Positions 1 to 5,103 of a stretch of DNA of 8,142 nt are shown here, in pieces. This DNA is from Bacteroidales bacterium (lineage in GTDB: Bacteria > Bacteroidota > Bacteroidia > Bacteroidales > UBA932): the NCBI GenBank assembly GCA_017472115.1, contig JAFUQW010000057.1, positions 1-8,142 on the forward strand, read 5' to 3'. The notes below the pieces were generated by a model. That model searched no databases. It was not told the origin of the DNA and was given only the letters and a program-made list of their open reading frames with translations. Both the position numbers and the translations under genes were made by a program. How positions within the stretch are numbered: position 1 is the first letter of the stretch; each line of letters opens with the position of its first letter.

Positions 1-197
1 CTACAAGTTTCGACGGTTACCAGAAGGTTAATGAATTCGTGCAGAGGGCATACAGGGAACTAAGGGATGAACTTGCCGGTGAAGTCTTCGGCAAACCACT
101 TGCCGAACTTTCGGATGCTGAGACGCAGATAATCTACCAGGTTATCCCGATGAATGTGTCCGAACTTGCACCTAAAGATGCCCCAGCAAGAAGATAA
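1..197 (+). CDS. 3' end of an unrecognised protein gene (partial)
   Basis: An open frame enters from the left edge, with its first complete codon at base 3, and stops at TAA 195-197. About 64 C-terminal residues are visible. The piece is charged and helix-prone around residues 8-35 (many E, R, K and L) and ends in a short polar tail, APARR. There is no membrane segment, repeat or recognisable motif, so no family is assigned. It is taken as coding because the frame is open from the edge, it lies in the + orientation, and a strong hairpin terminator begins about 27 bases after its stop. A 63-residue frame on the opposite strand (251 to 60) runs through the terminator and is not preferred. Confidence 0.6.
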   Translation, partial: TSFDGYQKVNEFVQRAYRELRDELAGEVFGKPLAELSDAETQIIYQVIPMNVSELAPKDAPARR

Positions 198-223
198 GTA
201 AATTACATCACTGATGACATTAT

Positions 224-262
224 TGCCAGCACTGTCATAAAGTGCTGGCATTTAATATTTTA
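224..262 (+). terminator. Intrinsic terminator after the partial gene
   Basis: A perfect 10-bp inverted repeat (TGCCAGCACT at 224-233, AGTGCTGGCA at 241-250) closes a 7-base loop and is followed by the T-rich run atttaatatttta. It ends the upstream transcript and separates it from the blaI promoter. Confidence 0.8.
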
Positions 263-293
263 TCCCCCAAAGACCATCACCCTTGAACATATA

Positions 294-352
294 AACTAAA
301 ATTTTTAGTTAATAAACTATGTAAAATAGTTGTATTAAAAGAAAATTTAGTT
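294..352. promoter_or_regulatory. Operator array: two perfect dyads plus one half-site at 21-bp period
   Basis: Two copies of AACTA-N7-TAGTT occur at 294-310 and 315-331, with centres at 302 and 323. A third TAGTT at 348-352 falls exactly where a third copy centred on 344 would place it, but its left half (336-340, TAAAA) is degenerate. The first dyad is a perfect 8+1+8 palindrome. The second overlaps the -33 TTG, and the third half-site touches the -7 box. BlaI/MecI-family repressors bind dyads over their own promoters, so this is the likely operator of the gene at 380. The match to this particular repressor is inference. Confidence 0.7.
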
Positions 353-359
353 ACCTTTG
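330..359 (+). promoter_or_regulatory. Bacteroidetes-type promoter of the BlaI/M56 unit
   Basis: A -33 TTG (330-332), 19 bases of spacer and a -7 box TACCTTTG (352-359) match the Bacteroidetes pattern TTG...TAnnTTTG. Transcription should start near 364-367, giving a leader of only about 15 bases before the ATG at 380. Confidence 0.75.
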
Positions 360-379
360 TGTCGTAAAGGTATATCGAC

Positions 380-739
380 ATGAAGAAACTGACTAAAAAA
401 GAGGAAGAGATCATGAATCTCTTTTGGGACAAGGGGGCGATGTTCGTGCGCGAGCTTCTGGAGCATTACGACGAGCCGAAGCCTCATTTCAACACCCTTT
501 CTACAATGGTACGCAATCTTGAGGCAAACGGCTATGTGAGTCACAAGGCGTATGGCAATTCCTATCAGTACTACCCTGTCGTTTCGCGTGAGGACTACGC
601 CGGAAGGACTTTCAAGGGCGTAATCAGCAGTTACTTCAACAACTCTTATCTAAGCGCAGTCTCCACTCTTGTAAAGGAAGAGAAGATTACTGTAGAAGAA
701 TTGAAGGAACTCATCGAACAGATCGAAAAGGGGCAGTAG
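380..739 (+). CDS. blaI: BlaI/MecI/CopY-family transcriptional repressor
   Basis: This 119-residue protein has the usual length and composition of the Penicillinase_R family: an N-terminal winged helix (about residues 1-75) and a C-terminal dimerisation helix region (about 85-119). Recognisable segments are LTKKEEEIMNLFW at the start, VRELLEHY, the recognition-helix segment FNTLSTMVRNLEANGYV (about 37-53), and the wing with YQYYPVVSREDY. In characterised systems such dimers sit on promoter dyads and are inactivated by proteolysis after a membrane M56 protein senses a signal, often a cell-wall antibiotic. The next gene encodes such an M56 protein, which supports a regulator-sensor pair. The ATG at 380 is the only start that preserves the first helix. 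There is no Shine-Dalgarno sequence. The operator array upstream suggests autoregulation. The inducer and the remaining target genes are unknown, and no beta-lactamase gene lies in the window. Confidence 0.92.
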   Translation: MKKLTKKEEEIMNLFWDKGAMFVRELLEHYDEPKPHFNTLSTMVRNLEANGYVSHKAYGNSYQYYPVVSREDYAGRTFKGVISSYFNNSYLSAVSTLVKEEKITVEELKELIEQIEKGQ

Positions 740-766
740 AGATTCCCGATCAAGTCGGGAATGACG
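740..766 (-). repeat. Left hairpin arm of the composite element
   Basis: ATTCCCGA (742-749) pairs with TCGGGAAT (755-762) around a 5-base loop, followed by GACG. Read on the - strand it has the form CGTCATT-stem-AATCT. It starts immediately after the blaI stop codon and could also act as a weak terminator or processing site: a run of five A follows, but there is no T tract. Confidence 0.7.
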
Positions 767-792
767 TGATAAAAATCCTGATTACACGAAAC

Positions 793-920
793 AATCGTCA
801 TTATACATTAAGCAATTGTCATTTACATAAAGAATCGTCATTATACATTAAGCAATTGTCACTTACATAAAGAATTGTCATTATACATAAAGAATCATCA
901 CTTACATAGAAAATCGTCAT
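793..920 (+). repeat. Imperfect tandem array of about 20-bp units
   Basis: Units begin at 793, 814, 833, 854, 873, 893 and 912 (the last truncated). Each starts with AAT(C/T)(G/A)TCA followed by an AT-rich TTATACATTAAG-like or TTTACATAAAG-like tail. Unit lengths are 21, 19, 21, 19, 20 and 19. Units 1-2 (793-832) and 3-4 (833-872) form two 40-bp blocks that differ at a single base, so the latest event was probably a 40-bp duplication. The truncated last unit runs directly into the right hairpin arm and shares its AATCGTCATT start. Confidence 0.85.
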
Positions 921-941
921 TGCCGGCCTGACCGGCAATCT
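915..941 (+). repeat. Right hairpin arm of the composite element
   Basis: ATTGCCGG (919-926) pairs perfectly with CCGGCAAT (932-939) around the loop CCTGA. It is flanked by CGTC and CT. It ends 13 bases before the ATG of the M56 gene, so it would fold in that gene's leader. Confidence 0.75.
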
Positions 942-954
942 AAAAATTGACTAT

Positions 955-3090
955 ATGACAGACTTTTTAATATATCAGGGAAAGGCGGCAGTAGCATTGG
1001 CAGTGTTCTATATGTTCTACCGCCTGCTGCTCAGCAAGGAGACCTTCCATCGTTTCAACCGCATCGTGCTTCTCGGAACTGCGGCGCTATCATTCATACT
1101 CCCCCTCTGTGTCATCACTCTCAAGAAGGTTGTGGTTCTTCCTGCAATGACAGCATCATCAGAGACTATAGTCGGTGACGTGGCAGAGACTGCTGCCATG
1201 GTTCCTGAAATATCAGAACCTATATGGCCGGTCATCCTCTGCTCGTTATTCGCCTTCGGCGCATTGGCGGTACTTGTACATGTTGCCATTTCGATCATCG
1301 GCATCAGAAGAATGATCCGCAGCGGAAGCCATAAGGCGCTTGAAAGCGGTGAGACACTTATAATTACAGAAACTGATACAGCCCCGTTCAGCTGGATGAG
1401 ATACATCGTGATTTCCCGTGAGGATTACGAGAGCGGCTACTCTCAGATCCTGACTCACGAGAAGGCACACATCGCCCTCAGACATTCGTGGGACATACTT
1501 TTTGTCGATATGATCACCGCCCTGCAGTGGTTCAATCCGGCAATCTGGATGCTCAAGGAGGATCTACGTGCCCTCCACGAGTTCGAGGCGGACGATGCAG
1601 TCCTGAGAAGCGGAGCGAATATCAAGGAATACCAATATCTATTAATAAGAAAAGCTGTCAGCAAGAGCGGCTACTCAGTTGCCAACAGCTTTAATCACAG
1701 TACACTTAAAGCTCGTATTACTATGATGTCAAACAAAAAATCATCTCGTATGAGTGCCTGGAAGGCTCTCTACGTCATTCCTCTCGTAGGAATCTCTCTC
1801 GCGGCAACTGCCGAGACAAAGGTAGATTACCAGTATGAAGACCGGCAGCCTGTCGCTGCGGCTGACACTCTGAAAGGCAAAGATAGTGAAAATTGGCATA
1901 AGGTGAGTTCAGGAGAGCCAAGTTCTTTCAGAAAAAAGAATCTTCATGAAGGAAAGATCATCACCGATTTTGAAAACAGGACGATCACGCTTATCTATTT
2001 CGATGACAAAGAAAATGAATGTCAGATGCAGTTCACAGGAATAGACCTCAATCAGGACATCTATATCCACAACGGTACCATAGTCTCCAAGGGCATGGCA
2101 GACAAAGCGGCTGAGGAGCCGGAGGCTGTGATGATGACATCATATCTCAAAGACGGCAAGAAGGTCAGGGCTGTCGTCACACCATCCGGAGTCCACATGA
2201 CAGGAAAAGTACAGATTAATGATCTGACGATCAATACTGTTGAAATCTCTCATTCAGACCACGTCATTGTCGTAAACGGCGAAAGGATGCCGGAAGGATT
2301 TGACTTGAAGACCATTGATCCTGCTGAAATCGTATTGATGGAAGTGCTCCAGCCGGAAAAGGCATTGCAGGAATATGGTACAGACAAAAGTGTGATCCTC
2401 ATTACCACCGGTCCGTCAAAGGCAAAAGAGAAAGAACCGGTGCCATTCCAGTTCCTGGGGCAGCAGCCGAAATTCAACGGCGGCGATGCCAATGAGTTCT
2501 CGAAATGGGTCGCTCAGAACCTCAGATATCCGGAGAAATGCCGTCAGTCGAAGGTTCAGGGCAGGGTTACATTGCAGTTTACCATAACCGAAACTGGCAA
2601 GGTTACCGATGTCAAGGTGTTAAGAGGCGTAAACGAAGAACTTGACAAAGAAGCCGTACGCGTCGTAAGTGAATCACCTCTTTGGACTCCGGGCAAAGAT
2701 AAGGATGGCGAAGTGGTTCCGATCAAATTCACCTTCCCTGTCATCTTTCAGTTATCCGAAGATGACGACACTTCCACACATTATCTGCAGGCGGATGCTA
2801 AGCCAACATTCAACGGTGGTGATACAAATGAATTCGCTAAATGGATATATTCACAATTGCAGTACCCTGAAGAATGCAGGAAAGCAGGTATTGAGGGAAG
2901 AGTATCGGTAGGATTCACAGTCGGAACCGACGGAAAACTGACGGACATCAGAATATTGAAAGGAGTGCACGAACAACTGGATGCCGAAGCATTAAGGGTC
3001 ATCGAGATGTCACCGGACTGGACCCCCGGACTGCAAGATGGTAAGCCAATCCCTGTCAGGATGCTGATCCCGGTAGAATTCAGAAAATAA
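955..3090 (+). CDS. BlaR1-like M56 membrane metallopeptidase with plug-like segment and two TonB C-terminal domains
   Basis: The 711-residue protein has predicted membrane helices at about residues 10-26, 37-57, 92-117 and 268-285, as in BlaR1/MecR1. The zinc site is visible: HEKAH (168-172, HExxH form) and, further on, EFEAD (209-213), which supplies the usual acidic ligand. After the last helix comes a region of unclear fold (about 290-430), then a stretch like the plug of SusC-type receptors (437-486: VIVVNGERMP, IDPAEIVLMEVLQPEKALQEYG, VILITTG). Two tandem TonB C-terminal domains follow (about 505-600 and 616-711). Both contain FNGGD, YPE-CR, GRV, LRGV or LKGV, and WTPG. There is no penicillin-binding sensor domain like that of staphylococcal BlaR1. 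The likely role is to sense an envelope signal through the periplasmic part and inactivate the BlaI protein encoded upstream. The ligand is unknown. No promoter box is seen in the 215-bp gap, so co-transcription with blaI is likely. Confidence 0.9.
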   Translation: MTDFLIYQGKAAVALAVFYMFYRLLLSKETFHRFNRIVLLGTAALSFILPLCVITLKKVVVLPAMTASSETIVGDVAETAAMVPEISEPIWPVILCSLFAFGALAVLVHVAISIIGIRRMIRSGSHKALESGETLIITETDTAPFSWMRYIVISREDYESGYSQILTHEKAHIALRHSWDILFVDMITALQWFNPAIWMLKEDLRALHEFEADDAVLRSGANIKEYQYLLIRKAVSKSGYSVANSFNHSTLKARITMMSNKKSSRMSAWKALYVIPLVGISLAATAETKVDYQYEDRQPVAAADTLKGKDSENWHKVSSGEPSSFRKKNLHEGKIITDFENRTITLIYFDDKENECQMQFTGIDLNQDIYIHNGTIVSKGMADKAAEEPEAVMMTSYLKDGKKVRAVVTPSGVHMTGKVQINDLTINTVEISHSDHVIVVNGERMPEGFDLKTIDPAEIVLMEVLQPEKALQEYGTDKSVILITTGPSKAKEKEPVPFQFLGQQPKFNGGDANEFSKWVAQNLRYPEKCRQSKVQGRVTLQFTITETGKVTDVKVLRGVNEELDKEAVRVVSESPLWTPGKDKDGEVVPIKFTFPVIFQLSEDDDTSTHYLQADAKPTFNGGDTNEFAKWIYSQLQYPEECRKAGIEGRVSVGFTVGTDGKLTDIRILKGVHEQLDAEALRVIEMSPDWTPGLQDGKPIPVRMLIPVEFRK

Positions 3091-3110
3091 TCTTATGGCA
3101 ATAAAGTGAA

Positions 3111-3157
3111 ATCAGCCCTCATGATGGTCAGAAAAAACAACCACCGTGAGGGCTGAT
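3111..3157. terminator. Bidirectional terminator between convergent units
   Basis: ATCAGCCCTCA (3111-3121) pairs perfectly with TGAGGGCTGAT (3147-3157). The pairing continues inward to 3128/3140 with one G-U pair and one mismatch, giving a stem of about 18 bp around an A-rich loop. It lies 20 bases after the M56 stop and 4 bases from the ABC ATPase stop. On the - strand the stem is followed by a T-rich stretch (TTTCACTTTATT). Confidence 0.8.
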
Positions 3158-3161
3158 CTCA

Positions 3162-3824
3162 TTATCGAAGAATATACCCGTGGTGAATCAGGTCGTCCCT
3201 GGTCTTTATCGGGAAGGTGTAGCCGTCGCGAAGGAGGAAGAGGTCGTCGGTTATGTCCATGACCTGTTCGTACATGTGGTCTGATATGATGATCCCTTTG
3301 GTAGCTTTATGGGTCTGGATGAGCCTTTGCATCATCTCCACATGCTTAGGAGCGACGTTAGAGAAGGGCTCGTCGAGTATGCAGAATTCGGCATCGGAGT
3401 TCAGTACCATATACATTTCAGCAATTCTCACCTCTCCCCCGGACAACTGACCGGATGTCATTCTCTGATATGAGTGGAACTTATTGTCGAATGCAACAAG
3501 TCCGTCATAATCGACACCGTAAATCTTGAATGCTTCGCCAAGGGACATATTGCCAGGAATGAATATATTCTGCGGAAGATACTTGATCCGTCTGCCGATA
3601 TGACCGTAATCGGTTTCCGGTTCATCATTGAAGCGGACGAAGATGTTCTGCGGCTTTATTCCTCCCATTATGCATTTGAAGAGGCAGGACTTGCCGCAGC
3701 CGTTCCTGCCGAGCACGCCTGTCACCCTGCCGGTCTGCGCGGTGATGAAGGCACTCTGAAGAACCTGAAGCCTGTCAAATTCCAGATGAACGCTGTCAAC
3801 CAGAAGTCTGTTAACGGATTGCAT
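3162..3824 (-). CDS. ABC transporter ATP-binding protein
   Basis: This 220-residue protein is a complete nucleotide-binding domain: Walker A GRNGCGKS (39-46), Q-loop glutamine 85 in YLPQN, signature LSGGE (127-131), Walker B FCILDEP (147-153) with catalytic E152, and switch histidine H183 in SDH. All ATP-hydrolysis residues are present. The D-loop reads SNVAPK instead of the common SALD form, and the segment between Walker A and the Q-loop is short. The ATG at 3824 lies inside the end of the upstream membrane-protein gene (14-base overlap), so the two are translationally coupled and probably form one complex. The substrate cannot be told. A single ATPase with one small three-helix partner is a minimal set, so it may export, extract or regulate something, or use membrane subunits encoded elsewhere. 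Confidence 0.9.
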   Translation of the reverse strand: MQSVNRLLVDSVHLEFDRLQVLQSAFITAQTGRVTGVLGRNGCGKSCLFKCIMGGIKPQNIFVRFNDEPETDYGHIGRRIKYLPQNIFIPGNMSLGEAFKIYGVDYDGLVAFDNKFHSYQRMTSGQLSGGEVRIAEMYMVLNSDAEFCILDEPFSNVAPKHVEMMQRLIQTHKATKGIIISDHMYEQVMDITDDLFLLRDGYTFPIKTRDDLIHHGYILR

Positions 3825-4131
3825 TGCCTGAATATGCTGTTAGGGTTATGAATAATATGAAACCGATGAATTCCACCACGAACGGAATGAAATAGTATTC
3901 TTTCCTGCTGATACCGAGATTGAGGTAAAAGTATATTTCCGTCTTTCTGGTCAAGTTCGCATATAGATACAGTATTATCGGAATACTCACCAGTTTCAAC
4001 AATATTCCCATCGGAATCGCATAAGGATTGAAGAATACAAGGGATGATATCGCTACGGTCAGGGCAGCAGATATGGCATATATCGCTTTGCCATACCGCT
4101 TCGACAACCCTATTTTCCTGAATATCGTCAT
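3811..4131 (-). CDS. Small integral membrane protein, probable partner of the ABC ATPase
   Basis: The 106-residue protein has three predicted membrane helices (about residues 16-34, 39-59 and 79-99) and a short basic N-terminus (MTIFRKIGLSKRYGK). Between helices 2 and 3 lies a charged cytosolic-type loop, NLTRKTEIYFYLNLGISRKEYY (in part), whose FYLNLGISRKE portion resembles the ATPase-contact segment of small permeases; that reading is inference. Its stop (3813 to 3811) lies inside the downstream ATPase gene. The ATG at 4131 sits about 25 bases downstream of the likely start of transcription. It is much shorter than normal ABC permease domains (five or six helices), so the working unit would need several copies or another subunit. 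No named family is assigned. Confidence 0.75.
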   Translation of the reverse strand: MTIFRKIGLSKRYGKAIYAISAALTVAISSLVFFNPYAIPMGILLKLVSIPIILYLYANLTRKTEIYFYLNLGISRKEYYFIPFVVEFIGFILFITLTAYSGNAIR

Positions 4132-4161
4132 ATCCTTCAGAGTTTGGAAACACTTCTATGA

Positions 4162-4169
4162 CAAAGATA
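4162..4169 (-). promoter_or_regulatory. -7 box of the ABC operon
   Basis: On the - strand the sequence reads TATCTTTG, matching TAnnTTTG, about 31 bases upstream of the ATG at 4131. No clear TTG is present at the expected -33 position (about 4189-4191), so the promoter may be weak or may depend on an activator. Confidence 0.55.
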
Positions 4170-4258
4170 GTAATTTTCAACTTTATAACTGCTTTTCCAT
4201 AAATTCATCGACAGCAGAAAAGCCTGAAAATAAATTTTTATCAAATTTCTTGATATAA

Positions 4259-4309
4259 TTATTGTTTTTCAATAAAAAGGAATTACATTTGCATATCGAA
4301 AAACAATAA
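4259..4309. promoter_or_regulatory. 12-bp inverted repeat bracketing the DUF2975 promoter
   Basis: TTATTGTTTTTC (4259-4270) and GAAAAACAATAA (4298-4309) are perfect inverted copies separated by 27 bases. The left arm contains the -33 TTG. The -7 box lies in the spacer, and the right arm begins at the expected start of transcription. This is a plausible operator pair for the HTH protein encoded at 4805, which is inference. Confidence 0.6.
4262..4291 (+). promoter_or_regulatory. Promoter of the DUF2975/HTH operon
   Basis: TTG at 4262-4264, exactly 19 bases of spacer, and TACATTTG at 4284-4291 give the same TTG-N19-TAnnTTTG geometry as the blaI promoter. Transcription should start near 4297, leaving a leader of about 27 bases. 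Confidence 0.75.
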
Positions 4310-4323
4310 AAACTTATTGAATT

Positions 4324-4791
4324 ATGAAACAGAACTCAACAAAATCCCTGAAATGGCTGACAGGCGTAGCTGTCTTTTTCAGCCTCATTGCAGTAGCACG
4401 TATGACTGTGCAGACCCTAGGTCTTTTCTATGGCAGACCTCAGCCTGCTGTATGGATTGATGGTCTTGAAGTTTTCCAAGGAAGCATAGCTATCTTAAGA
4501 CTATTGGGTGGAATCGCCTTATTCGGCTTACTCATTGCTTTCCTGTTGAATTCAATCAAAGGATTAAAGAGTGGAGTACTCTTTCCACGAAAAAACATAA
4601 GTATTCTGTTCTGGGCAGCTGCAGCATCATTTATATTCCTCTTCTGTAATACCAATATTGATCTTGTGCTTGGTAAACGAGTGTTTCAGCTTGATATACA
4701 AGAGATACTTGTTCCTACTGTAATTTGCGCATTTGCCATAATGTATAAAGTTGCATGCAAGGTAAGCGAAGAAAACAGTCTCACAATCTAA
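4324..4791 (+). CDS. DUF2975-like four-helix membrane protein
   Basis: The 155-residue protein has four predicted membrane helices (about residues 10-32, 55-78, 92-109 and 127-147) and little else. Between helices 2 and 3 is the segment LKSGVLFPRKNISIL (81-95), which fits the G-x-x-F-x-x-x-N pattern that I associate with the DUF2975 family. Such proteins are usually encoded beside a small XRE-type regulator, as here, with 13 bases between the genes. Its biochemical role is not known. By analogy with other membrane-protein/repressor pairs it may sense an envelope condition or restrain the regulator. The start at 4324 is consistent with the promoter position and has only an A-rich upstream region, no Shine-Dalgarno sequence. 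The family assignment rests on recognition rather than on a profile search. Confidence 0.8.
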   Translation: MKQNSTKSLKWLTGVAVFFSLIAVARMTVQTLGLFYGRPQPAVWIDGLEVFQGSIAILRLLGGIALFGLLIAFLLNSIKGLKSGVLFPRKNISILFWAAAASFIFLFCNTNIDLVLGKRVFQLDIQEILVPTVICAFAIMYKVACKVSEENSLTI

Positions 4792-4793
4792 AT

Positions 4794-4800
4794 AAGGAGG
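4794..4800 (+). promoter_or_regulatory. Strong Shine-Dalgarno sequence before the HTH gene
   Basis: AAGGAGG lies 4 bases before the ATG at 4805. Bacteroidetes genes rarely use such sites, and none of the other starts in the window has one. It fixes the start and suggests strong or independent translation of the regulator. Confidence 0.75.
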
Positions 4801-4804
4801 AATC

Positions 4805-5035
4805 ATGCCGATAATAGTAAACGTTGACGTAATGCTGGCGAGGAGGAAAATGTCCTCCGGAGAGCTGGCGGAGAAGGTGGGAATCACTCAGGCGAACCTG
4901 TCGATCCTCAAGACAGGCAAGGCGAAGGCTGTGCGCTTCTCTACCCTGTCCGCTCTCTGCAAGGCACTGGACTGCCAGCCCGGTGATCTCCTTGAGTATC
5001 AGCCGGGAGAAGAAGATTCTTCCGATGAGCAATAA
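4805..5035 (+). CDS. Small XRE-family helix-turn-helix transcriptional regulator
   Basis: The 76-residue protein is almost entirely one Cro/CI-type HTH domain: IIVNVDVMLARRKMSSGELAEKVGIT (in part) supplies the first helices, and QANLSILKTGKAKAVRFSTL the recognition helix and what follows (about residues 17-48). Then comes ALCKALDCQPGDLLEY, a hallmark of the YozG-like regulators usually paired with DUF2975 membrane proteins. There is no ligand-binding or dimerisation domain beyond the short acidic tail (EEDSSDEQ). It probably regulates its own operon, perhaps through the inverted repeat at 4259-4309. Its TAA overlaps the ATG of a possible longer start of the next gene by one base (TAATG). Confidence 0.92.
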   Translation: MPIIVNVDVMLARRKMSSGELAEKVGITQANLSILKTGKAKAVRFSTLSALCKALDCQPGDLLEYQPGEEDSSDEQ

Positions 5036-5040
5036 TGGCA

Positions 5041-5061
5041 CAGGCTTTGAATAAAAGCCTG
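5041..5061 (+). other. Hairpin in the gap after the HTH gene
   Basis: CAGGCTTT (5041-5048) and AAAGCCTG (5054-5061) form a perfect 8-bp stem with the loop GAATA. No T tract follows, so it is not a typical terminator. It could lower expression of the next gene or stabilise the upstream mRNA. If translation starts at 5035 the hairpin is coding. Confidence 0.45.
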
Positions 5062-5103
5062 ACAGACAGAATATTCAATCTTAACAAATACACGAATCAG
5101 CTG

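Larger units (their letters stand above)
740..941. repeat. Composite inverted-repeat element between blaI and the M56 gene
   Basis: The region begins on the base after the blaI stop codon and ends 13 bases before the M56 start. Its two ends are 27-base inverted copies (740-766 and 915-941) that match at 22 of 27 positions, and each folds into an 8-bp stem with a 5-base loop. Four of the five differences are two compensated base pairs in the stem (C-G to G-C, A-T to G-C), and the fifth lies in the loop. The interior is AT-rich and contains a tandem array. There is no reading frame of note. The form is that of a REP-doublet or MITE-like element, but the mobile origin is inference. Confidence 0.65.

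Noticed and set aside
793..920. CRISPR array
   Set aside because: The units are contiguous, with no unique spacers, are only about 20 bp long, vary in sequence, and have no cas genes nearby.
740..954. Insertion sequence between blaI and the M56 gene
   Set aside because: There is no transposase frame. At most it is a non-autonomous element, so it is annotated as a repeat.
1017..1406. 129-residue antisense frame in the M56 gene
   Set aside because: It lies wholly inside the membrane-helix coding part of a well-supported gene and has no independent signal.
1488..1694. Small + strand frame within the M56 gene
   Set aside because: It is out of frame with the conserved HExxH-containing protein and has no features of its own.
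3722..4180. 152-residue - strand frame overlapping the ABC operon
   Set aside because: It overlaps both real genes in another frame and spans the -7 box of their operon. The membrane protein and the ATPase explain the sequence better.
5041..5061. Intrinsic terminator inside the DUF2975/HTH operon
   Set aside because: The 8-bp hairpin is perfect but is followed by ACAGACAG, not a T tract, so it is listed only as a hairpin.
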